DNA of 5,346 bases, from assembly GCA_031276415.1 (NCBI GenBank), contig JAISNF010000519.1, forward strand, positions 1 to 5,346. Reading direction: 5' to 3'. Positions 1 to 5,346 of this stretch are shown here, piece by piece. The first letter of the stretch is position 1. The number at the start of each line of letters is the position of its first letter. The DNA comes from Planctomycetaceae bacterium. Lineage in GTDB: Bacteria; Planctomycetota; Planctomycetia; Pirellulales; Thermoguttaceae. A program made the position numbers and the translations under genes. Below the pieces are notes generated by a model that saw only the letters and a program-made list of their open reading frames with translations, searched no databases and was not told where the DNA came from.

Positions 1-19
1 ACCGCTAACATTTTAGCAC

Positions 20-76
20 AATTATTCAGTAGAACATTATGAATTACGGTAATCCATAAAGTTCTACTGAATAATT
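20..76. repeat. 57-bp imperfect palindrome (long hairpin)
   Basis: The arm AATTATTCAGTAGAAC at 20-35 is the exact reverse complement of 61-76. The symmetry continues inward around position 48: 37-41 pairs with 55-59 and 43-46 with 50-53. Only 36/60 (A/A) and 42/54 (A/C) are mismatched, and the apex is C-G-G at 47-49. About 25 of 27 possible pairs therefore form. Neither side has a T-run, so it does not look like a normal intrinsic terminator. It could be a REP-like or MITE-like palindromic repeat. Part of it (34-47 and 64-71) recurs in the other spacer. Confidence 0.8.
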
Positions 77-88
77 TACGTTAATAAC

Positions 89-159
89 GTTGATAGTGAA
101 TAGTTTCGCAAGCGAATTATAATTCATGTACGAAAAATTCCGCTTGCGGCACTCTCAAC
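89..159. repeat. Interrupted hairpin with CGCAAGCG/CGCTTGCG core
   Basis: The inner stem pairs CGCAAGCG (107-114) with CGCTTGCG (141-148), followed by AATT (115-118) with AATT (136-139) around one bulged C at 140. The outer stem pairs 89-98 (GTTGATAGTG) with 150-159 (CACTCTCAAC), with one mismatch at 94/154. The two stems are separated by an asymmetric internal loop, 99-106 against 149. The shape resembles a structured RNA or a palindromic repeat more than a terminator, because no T-tract follows on either strand. Function unknown. Confidence 0.6.
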
Positions 160-172
160 TAATACTTCCGGT

Positions 173-241
173 AATCACGATTTTATTTTTCTTCTCTGTA
201 TTTAATGAAGCGAAAAAACTGCGATAAAATTTATCGTGATT
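173..241. repeat. Interrupted inverted repeat with AATCACGA/TCGTGATT arms
   Basis: AATCACGA (173-180) is the exact reverse complement of TCGTGATT (234-241). After a bulge of four bases (230-233), TTTTAT (181-186) pairs with ATAAAA (224-229). The enclosed loop, about 37 nt, can form a further weak stem, TTTTC (187-191) with GAAAA (212-216). This is the first sizeable structure after the stop codon of the GH99-like gene, so it could stabilise or end that transcript, but the AT-rich stem and lack of a T-tract make this uncertain. Confidence 0.5.
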
Positions 242-260
242 GTTTTCCGCAACACATTGT

Positions 261-279
261 TCCGGTTATTCCAACCGGA
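261..279 (-). other. Small hairpin spanning the stop codon of the GH99-like gene
   Basis: TCCGGTT (261-267) and AACCGGA (273-279) form a 7-bp stem with a 5-nt loop, overlapping the TAA stop at 268-266 read on the minus strand. No T-run follows on the minus strand, so as an intrinsic terminator it would be weak. It may be incidental, since CCGG-type words are common in this DNA. Confidence 0.3.
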
Positions 280-2203
280 TACTTTCCAACTCCACCGTAA
301 TTCCAGACGACATCACCGGATCAAAACGTAACTCGGTAATTCGACCATTCCAATTAGCGTTTCGGAATAAGTCAAGCGAATAATCCGCAAAGTTTTCAGA
401 AGGATGAACAGTTGCTTCCACTTTGGCATCTTCGCTGAAATCTTGAGCGGTTTCTGTTTTCCAGAAAAATTGGAGACGCTCATTTTGGCTTGAATTTGTT
501 TTCATCCGAATAATTACGTTGCGAAAATTTAACGCCGGAGTTCGCTTTTGTAAAACCCGAATTGCCGGATCATTGGTTGTTGTCTCAAAACGGAGACGAT
601 TATTTTCGATGCGAAAATCTTTGATATTCATCATCGGACTCCAACCTTGATAACTATTTTCGATACGGCTTGCCGGATTATCGTCTATGAAATTCCACGA
701 AGTCCGGTTTTCAAATATTGTTTGCGGCAAATCATACGTACCAAAACCAATATCCGATGGAATTAAATCCTCGTGTTGTTCCGGCGCATCGGAAAAAACA
801 CGACGAACTGCATCAAGATAACCGAAACCATATTCCCGATACGGAGCAATATAATGACCTTCGCTCCATTCATTCCAATTATCGAGAATCATCATTTTGC
901 TGCCGAGTTCGTTTTTCGGGATATTTGTTTCGATAAATTCTTTTCCTTTTCGGAGTAATGTTTCAAAATCATCAGGCGGAAGTTTCCAGATTGAACCTTC
1001 GTCCTTCCAACCGCTCCACGCCTGCGATAACGTAACAACCTGCGGAATAATATCGTGCATTTCCTGTGTTTTCCGAATGTAATTCAATTGTGTTTCGATA
1101 ACAACATTCGGCGGCGGACTATTTTGAACATGCCAGCAATAAGCAAAAGTATAATCAAGACCAAAATTTTTGTACCGTTTAAGAACATTCGGATCGGTTC
1201 CGCGATATTCTCCCAAAAGATATAAACCGTCAAAACCGGCTTTTTTACAGCCTTCACGCATCATATCAAAAGCGTTTTTTGCCTTGTCGTCGCCGCCGAG
1301 ATCAAATGAAACAACTTCCGGTCGATAAATGAACAAAACCGGTTTGTTGTCAATTTTGAGATAATTTTCACGCTTGAAAAATTTTTCGATCCAATAAGGT
1401 AAAAGATTTTCCATAAGGTCTTTTTCATCGGCAATACCGGAACGTCCTTTGGATTGGTTTTCCCACATGATTGTAAATTTCATCATGTTACCGTATTTTG
1501 ACTTAAACAGGGCGTTGTCGAACACGCTTTTTTCAAATTTCGTTTCAACATTTTTACCTTGACTTGTCCGGTACCAGCAATAGATAAAAAATGAAACACC
1601 GTGTTCTAATGCCCATTTTGTTTCCCAATCGGCGATTTCGGGATTATCCTGAGAATAAATTCCGAGAGCCGGAGTACGTTCCTGATGTTTGTGGACAACC
1701 TGATTCCAAAGGTTGGCGTACTCTCGTTCCCAAAGCGGACAATTATGAGCACCAACAAGAATTTTTGTTGCAACCGGTTTGGGTGCCGGAATTGAATCGA
1801 GTTTTTCAATGTTACGCGGCGGCAAAACGATTTGGGAAACAGTTGTTTTTTGTATCATTTTATCACCGGTAAAAAGTTCCAGTGTAAACTCTTTTTGTCC
1901 CGAAACCGCACAGACAACTTCCCAAACGTGTTTCGGAAAACCATCAACGGATTTCGTCATTTCTGTTTCTTTGAACCGTGTTCCGTCATTCGGAACAATC
2001 AATCGGCAACGATATTCCGTTTTGGGAATATTTTCGATAATTGCCGTGAAATGAAACGGACGTTCCGCCCGAATAATTGGACAGTCTGATTGAAAACTGT
2101 TCTCCTGAATCACCGGTTCTTCCGCAAAAATAATATTAACAGAAACAATATTAGTTGAAAGGAAAAACAGAAACGCCAAAAAAATAAATAATTGTTTAGT
2201 CAT
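266..2203 (-). CDS. Secreted GH99-like (WbsX-type) glycoside hydrolase with C-terminal beta-sandwich
   Basis: A 645-residue exported protein predicted to act on polysaccharide outside the cytoplasm. I chose the ATG at 2203 because it opens a clear signal peptide: a short n-region MTKQ, a long hydrophobic core, and a likely cleavage after residue 27 (IFA|EE). An in-frame GTG at 2326 would add 41 residues and bury this signal. Residues about 30-130 look like an Ig-like beta domain. Residues about 147-470 are the GH99-like/WbsX barrel, with FFIYCWYRT (205-213), MWEN (246-249), NKPVLFIYRPEV and NWNEWSEGHY (442-451). In that last motif Glu445 and Glu448 match the E-x-x-E pair used by GH99 endo-alpha-mannanases (family knowledge). 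Residues about 491-645 form a carbohydrate-binding-like beta-sandwich ending in LRFDP and a final strand. WbsX relatives were first annotated as O-antigen glycosyltransferases, but the signal peptide and GH2 neighbour favour hydrolysis. No strong Shine-Dalgarno is visible, only an A-rich AAGAAA just upstream. Substrate unknown. Confidence 0.87.
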   Translation of the reverse strand: MTKQLFIFLAFLFFLSTNIVSVNIIFAEEPVIQENSFQSDCPIIRAERPFHFTAIIENIPKTEYRCRLIVPNDGTRFKETEMTKSVDGFPKHVWEVVCAVSGQKEFTLELFTGDKMIQKTTVSQIVLPPRNIEKLDSIPAPKPVATKILVGAHNCPLWEREYANLWNQVVHKHQERTPALGIYSQDNPEIADWETKWALEHGVSFFIYCWYRTSQGKNVETKFEKSVFDNALFKSKYGNMMKFTIMWENQSKGRSGIADEKDLMENLLPYWIEKFFKRENYLKIDNKPVLFIYRPEVVSFDLGGDDKAKNAFDMMREGCKKAGFDGLYLLGEYRGTDPNVLKRYKNFGLDYTFAYCWHVQNSPPPNVVIETQLNYIRKTQEMHDIIPQVVTLSQAWSGWKDEGSIWKLPPDDFETLLRKGKEFIETNIPKNELGSKMMILDNWNEWSEGHYIAPYREYGFGYLDAVRRVFSDAPEQHEDLIPSDIGFGTYDLPQTIFENRTSWNFIDDNPASRIENSYQGWSPMMNIKDFRIENNRLRFETTTNDPAIRVLQKRTPALNFRNVIIRMKTNSSQNERLQFFWKTETAQDFSEDAKVEATVHPSENFADYSLDLFRNANWNGRITELRFDPVMSSGITVELESIRLE

Positions 2204-2381
2204 TGTATTTCTTAAATTTGTAAAGGGTTTTGTAAAAGGTGAGTAAGTTGAAATCCAAACACATATTGTACCGAAAAACGATAATAAATAATAGTATCCC
2301 GTTTTGTCGGCAATTAAAATCTCCACATCAAATCAAACTTTAAGAAAAATTTACTGTAGTAGAATCAGAATAAAATCAACC

Positions 2382-2410
2382 GGCGCAACCGTTCAGCGAA
2401 CGGTTGCGCC
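2382..2410. repeat. Perfect 13-bp GC-rich hairpin, REP-like or terminator
   Basis: GGCGCAACCGTTC (2382-2394) and its exact reverse complement (2398-2410) enclose the 3-nt loop AGC. This is the most GC-rich element in the spacer and stands out from its AT-rich surroundings. On the minus strand it lies about 200 bp after the GH2 stop and about 180 bp before the GH99-like start. The bases after it on that strand read GGTTGATTTTATT, an imperfect T-tract beginning five bases from the stem, so it could partly terminate GH2 transcription. The TGTAGGCGC entry on the minus strand recalls dispersed palindromic repeats in other bacterial genomes (from memory), which I find equally likely. Confidence 0.7.
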
Positions 2411-2411
2411 T

Positions 2412-2439
2412 ACATTGTGAATTACTCTAAACTACTGAA
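2412..2439. repeat. Sequence shared with the left-hand palindrome
   Basis: ACATTGTGAATTAC at 2412-2425 matches ACATTATGAATTAC at 34-47 in the same orientation, with one difference in 14. In both places CTACTGAA follows (2432-2439 here, 64-71 there), though the distance is 6 bp here and 16 bp there. The copy abuts the GC-rich hairpin at 2382-2410. This suggests that the two spacers carry diverged members of one intergenic repeat family, although AT-rich chance similarity is not excluded. Confidence 0.45.
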
Positions 2440-2460
2440 ATATCAAAAATTATCTACAAT

Positions 2461-2510
2461 TTTCAGCGTCATCTGCGGATTTGTTTCTTTTGTCTGCGTC
2501 TTCTGTGGTA
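2461..2510 (-). repeat. Degenerate CACAGA/CGCAGA intergenic repeat
   Basis: Read on the minus strand, the stretch holds related 9-base units: CACAGAAGA directly followed by CGCAGACAA, then after a purine-rich gap CGCAGATGA directly followed by CGCTGAAAA. From memory this resembles CACAGA/CGCAGA-type repeats scattered between genes in many environmental and gut bacterial genomes; their function is not known to me. No coding frame explains the periodicity. Confidence 0.45.
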
Positions 2511-2616
2511 AAATTAAAATAGACTGTTACTATTTAACCACTAAATTCCGAAATAATCAAAAATTTACTATTTGTGTATAGGATCACTGATTTTCAGGAA
2601 TAAGAAATAACAACAA

Positions 2617-5346
2617 TTATAAATCGTTTTTCAAATCGAATAACGGATTCAGTCCAAACCATCGTCGGCTTTCTTTACCGAGAGAGCGAACTCCTAACTT
2701 CAATACCTCACCTTGTTCAAAGAAATCTTTAGGTACGATTAATGTAAAAACTCCCCAAGTATCGGCTTGGGTTGACTTCTTGACATGAAGTTTCAGTACG
2801 GTTTTTCCATCTTCGCTTTTCCATTCGGTTGGTTCCGGTAAATCAAATTTCAGAACCACCTTATCATTGATGAGAAATTCAAATCCTTCTGTTTTCGGTT
2901 CCGGTTCAAATCCTAAACCGCCGGCAAATATTAAAGTAACATTATCGGTGTCAATGTTCTTCGGGATATTTTCTGTTTCCCATTCCAGAATATTTTTATC
3001 GGAAGTCTGACGGCAAATGAAAAACTTAGCCTTTTGAGACCGATACGAAGGTCCTATTGATTCTTCATATTTTTGCGACAAAATATTTCGGAATCCAACA
3101 ATCATACCATCCGGTGCTTCCGGTTTAGGAAAACAAAATTCAGTTGACCATTGAGCAGCCGGTGGACTGAATTGCGCAACATTTTCAACCATCTGTTTCA
3201 TGATCCAATCATTTTCAGGACATTCATTAGCCTTTACATGGTTTAATCCACTAACAATGAGTGTTCCTTTACCGACACCGACTTTATAGAGTAGAGCAGT
3301 ATTTTGTACACAAACAAGGCTTGGTAATGCACGAACGATAATTTCCGGTGTTGCGGGAGCTGTTTCGAAATTAAATTTTACCGCTCCCTCCAGAAGTTTT
3401 GCCCAAGCAATGTTTCCCCAATGATCCGGTGCCATTTCCTTAGTAATCGGATTATCATAAATATACGTTCCAACATGGTTTTTATCGTTGGAATCGCCAC
3501 CCTTCCACCATGTCTGTTGATAACGGATTTCAATATCTGGTATTGTTGTAATATGACCTAATAGAATAACACCGGCTCCTCGTTCAAGAGCATCGCCTAC
3601 CGCTGGTGTCAACCATGAAACTACATACACGGCATGAGCGGGAAGTTTTTTTGTATCAGGAATCGGTTGAAATTTCCAATCGGTAAATCGAGGACATTTT
3701 TCTTCACTGGTATGATCAATATAAACAGGAGTCTGATCGATTTTCGGTACCGGATTTTTTGGGAAAAGCCAAGTTGCCCATGAATTTTTGCAGCAATTTC
3801 CGTCAGAAGAATCGAGTTGCAACGAAAATGTTATTTCAACCGGCAATTCTGTTTTGGGAAGAACCGTTTCGGCTTCTCCAAGTGTGTTGAGTAACCCCTG
3901 TTCCGTTACAGGAATATCAAAGGAATTTTCCGATATGATTTTATCATTAGTGCTTAATTTCCATAACATCTTACCGGTAAGATTACCTGATGAATAATTT
4001 GACCCCCAAAGCGTTGCCTTGAATTTTTCACCACTTCGATAGGTTCGTTCCAAACCATTCTGAAGTAATACCACCGGAGAATTAAATGGTAACACTTCTT
4101 CCGGTTTAATAGATTTTAACCGAAAATTCGTATCAACTAAACCGTTTGAAGTTGTCCAGTAGTCCTGAAACAGCCACCAAGTGTAACCGGAAATTGTCGG
4201 AACTTTTCGAAGCGATTCGAGATTGTATTTATGATGAAGCAGATACAATTTTTCCGAAGCAACCGCCCAATTGTTTGCTTCTTTAAGAAGCCCTAATTGC
4301 TCCAGTTTTACTTTACCTTCTACCATCCAAAATGGTTTGAAATTACTTGTTTCATATAATTCAATTTCATCCGGTCTTGTAAATGTAATGTAGTTTCCTG
4401 ATTCATGAGAGAGTGTTGGTTTCTGTTGCTTAGAGAGGATAAATTTATTTGTATCTAAAATAGGAGAACACCACTCATCAAACTGATAGGAAACGAAATC
4501 AAGTGTATCACGGTTATTCTTCGGATCATCGAAATAACCTTTCCAATCACCGCCGTCAGTATCACAAAAAAAACGATCTGGATCATTAGTTTTGGCAATT
4601 CGCTGAAAATCAAGCCGAAGTTGCGCAAATTGTGGCAATGGTCCGCCGAGTTCATTACCCATCATCCAAGCGAATATACACGGATGATTTCGTAACTGTT
4701 TAATCGTTGCCTCCCAACGTTCCAGATAAAGTTTGAATGCCGGCTCTGTACTGGTTCCTTCGGGGACTTTGGCACGCCAATATGGTTCACCCGGCATAAA
4801 CGGCTGGTAAACAATCGGAAATTCTGCCGTAGGAATCATACCGATTTCATCGCAGGCTTCGTAATATTCCTGTGGCATAATCGCACTGTGATGCCGTACA
4901 AAATTGAACCCAAAAGAACGAATAATACGAAGCCGCTTTAAATACATTTCTTTATCGGACGAAAAACTCCATTCCTGTGGATAAATATGATCATCACCAT
5001 AACCACAGAGCATCAGTTTTTTTCCATTGAGTAAAAAATCACTGCCGTTGATTGCAAATTCACGAATACCAAACCGCGTTTGAATCACATCAAGCGGCTT
5101 GGTGTTCTGTAAAAGTGTTACTTTAGCAATGTATAAATTCGTCGACTCTGGACTCCATAATTTTACATTAGGAACTTTTGCCTCAATTATTTTAATATCC
5201 GTTGGTATCTGAGAATCGGTTATTTTGAAAGGAACAATTTTTGAGACAACTAATTTTCCATTCGTTTCAAAAATTTCTAGTTTCAATGTATCGGCGTTTG
5301 GAGTAACGGCAACGTTAATAATAACAAATTGTGCATTACATGTTCC
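2617..5346 (-). CDS. GH2-family glycoside hydrolase (beta-galactosidase-like), 5' end outside the window
   Basis: The frame stays open to the right edge (visible start Gly-Thr-Cys-Asn-Ala-Gln), giving 909 visible residues. The TTG at 5286 is internal and not a credible start. Numbering from the edge, residues about 1-95 are the GH2 immunoglobulin-like sandwich ending in FGIREF. Residues about 100-435 are the TIM barrel, with LNGKKLMLCG, the RHHSA motif (151-155), and WMMGNELGG, whose Glu232 (codon 4653-4651) is the expected acid/base. HESGNY follows, with Glu315 (codon 4404-4402) the likely nucleophile, then the aromatic YTWWLFQDYW (388-397). A second Ig-like domain covers about 433-531. An alpha/beta region resembling a glutamine-amidotransferase or trimerisation fold spans about 550-730 (AGVILLGH, LLYKVGVGKGTLIVSG). 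The last 180 residues look like a jelly-roll domain. The usual N-terminal sugar-binding domain and any signal peptide would lie off the edge. GH2 members are retaining exo-glycosidases; galactose, glucuronate or other sugar specificity cannot be decided here. Confidence 0.9.
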   Translation of the reverse strand, partial: GTCNAQFVIINVAVTPNADTLKLEIFETNGKLVVSKIVPFKITDSQIPTDIKIIEAKVPNVKLWSPESTNLYIAKVTLLQNTKPLDVIQTRFGIREFAINGSDFLLNGKKLMLCGYGDDHIYPQEWSFSSDKEMYLKRLRIIRSFGFNFVRHHSAIMPQEYYEACDEIGMIPTAEFPIVYQPFMPGEPYWRAKVPEGTSTEPAFKLYLERWEATIKQLRNHPCIFAWMMGNELGGPLPQFAQLRLDFQRIAKTNDPDRFFCDTDGGDWKGYFDDPKNNRDTLDFVSYQFDEWCSPILDTNKFILSKQQKPTLSHESGNYITFTRPDEIELYETSNFKPFWMVEGKVKLEQLGLLKEANNWAVASEKLYLLHHKYNLESLRKVPTISGYTWWLFQDYWTTSNGLVDTNFRLKSIKPEEVLPFNSPVVLLQNGLERTYRSGEKFKATLWGSNYSSGNLTGKMLWKLSTNDKIISENSFDIPVTEQGLLNTLGEAETVLPKTELPVEITFSLQLDSSDGNCCKNSWATWLFPKNPVPKIDQTPVYIDHTSEEKCPRFTDWKFQPIPDTKKLPAHAVYVVSWLTPAVGDALERGAGVILLGHITTIPDIEIRYQQTWWKGGDSNDKNHVGTYIYDNPITKEMAPDHWGNIAWAKLLEGAVKFNFETAPATPEIIVRALPSLVCVQNTALLYKVGVGKGTLIVSGLNHVKANECPENDWIMKQMVENVAQFSPPAAQWSTEFCFPKPEAPDGMIVGFRNILSQKYEESIGPSYRSQKAKFFICRQTSDKNILEWETENIPKNIDTDNVTLIFAGGLGFEPEPKTEGFEFLINDKVVLKFDLPEPTEWKSEDGKTVLKLHVKKSTQADTWGVFTLIVPKDFFEQGEVLKLGVRSLGKESRRWFGLNPLFDLKNDL

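Larger units (their letters stand above)
1..265. other. Non-coding region rich in hairpins, downstream of the GH99-like gene
   Basis: I see no convincing coding frame here. The stretch is AT-rich and consists largely of three consecutive blocks able to form hairpins (20-76, 89-159 and 173-241), with smaller palindromes between them, such as ACGTTA-A-TAACGT at 78-90 and GCTAA/TTAGC at 4-17. It follows the stop codon of the minus-strand GH99-like gene, so it would be the 3' untranslated region or the spacer to the next gene, which lies outside the window. None of the hairpins is followed by a clean T-tract on either strand, so a classical intrinsic terminator is not evident. Dispersed palindromic repeats or a structured RNA are both possible. 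Confidence 0.6.
2204..2616. other. 413-bp spacer between the GH2 and GH99-like genes
   Basis: No convincing gene is present. The spacer lies after the GH2 stop codon and before the ATG of the GH99-like gene, both on the minus strand. It contains a perfect GC-rich hairpin (2382-2410), a 14-mer shared with the other spacer (2412-2425) and a degenerate CGCAGA-type repeat (2461-2510). A promoter for the GH99-like gene should fall between about 2210 and 2380, but only weak candidates are visible on the minus strand, such as TACAAT near 2270 without a good -35 box. I do not call one. The length makes simple translational coupling of the two genes impossible. Confidence 0.6.

Noticed and set aside
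20..76. tRNA-like or CRISPR-like element
   Set aside because: The palindrome is a single hairpin without cloverleaf arms, and there are no regularly spaced repeats.
718..1082. Three overlapping plus-strand open frames of 61-72 codons
   Set aside because: They lie wholly antisense to the GH99-like gene, overlap one another in different frames, and their translations have no recognisable domain.
1591..2089. Plus-strand frames of 85-93 codons and a minus-strand frame at 1606-1809
   Set aside because: All sit inside the well-supported GH99-like coding sequence; their composition looks like out-of-frame translation.
2204..2326. N-terminal 41-residue extension of the GH99-like protein from GTG 2326
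   Set aside because: It would place the clear signal peptide internally; the ATG at 2203 is the better start.
2442..2565. 10-bp direct repeat ATCAAAAATT at 2442-2451 and 2556-2565
   Set aside because: It is short and very AT-rich in AT-rich DNA, so chance is a sufficient explanation.
3788..3997. Plus-strand open frame of 69 codons
   Set aside because: It is antisense to the GH2 gene and shows no family resemblance.
4455..4655. Minus-strand 66-codon frame with a hydrophobic stretch
   Set aside because: It is another frame of the GH2 gene across the conserved catalytic region, so the hydrophobic run is a by-product.
5284..5286. TTG as the start of the GH2 gene
   Set aside because: The frame continues upstream to the window edge with residues fitting the GH2 Ig-like strand (QFVIINVAVTPNAD), so the gene is cut by the window rather than starting here.

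Overview
The window looks like a piece of an AT-rich (roughly 40% G+C by eye) bacterial chromosome carrying secreted carbohydrate-active enzymes. Both protein-coding genes lie on the minus strand. Their domain combinations, a GH2 enzyme with long C-terminal accessory domains and a secreted WbsX/GH99-like protein with a C-terminal beta-sandwich, are ones I associate with polysaccharide-degrading bacteria of the Planctomycetes/Lentisphaerae/Kiritimatiellae group. The lineage is an inference from memory of such proteins; no rRNA or other marker is present.

Layout in the direction of transcription (right to left). From 5346 to 2617 runs a large GH2-family glycoside hydrolase. Its N-terminus lies beyond the right edge, and the reading frame is open to the last base. 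From 2616 to 2204 is a 413-bp spacer with a perfect 13-bp GC-rich hairpin and a degenerate CGCAGA-type repeat. From 2203 to 266 is a 645-residue protein with a signal peptide and a GH99-like (WbsX-type) catalytic domain. From 265 to 1 is a non-coding tail with three consecutive hairpin-forming blocks, including a 57-bp imperfect palindrome.

How they fit together: GH2 enzymes usually remove terminal beta-linked sugars (galactose, glucuronate, mannose and others), while the GH99-like fold is related to endo-acting alpha-mannan enzymes. Two such enzymes side by side on one strand suggest joint degradation of a complex glycan. The wide spacer with a strong hairpin argues that they need not be one transcript. 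The substrate cannot be read from the sequence.

No mobile-element gene, CRISPR array, tRNA or rRNA was seen, and I do not see a new multi-gene system. The most unusual material is in the spacers. Both carry palindromes, and they share a near-identical 14-mer (ACATTRTGAATTAC) followed by CTACTGAA, which hints at a dispersed intergenic repeat family.
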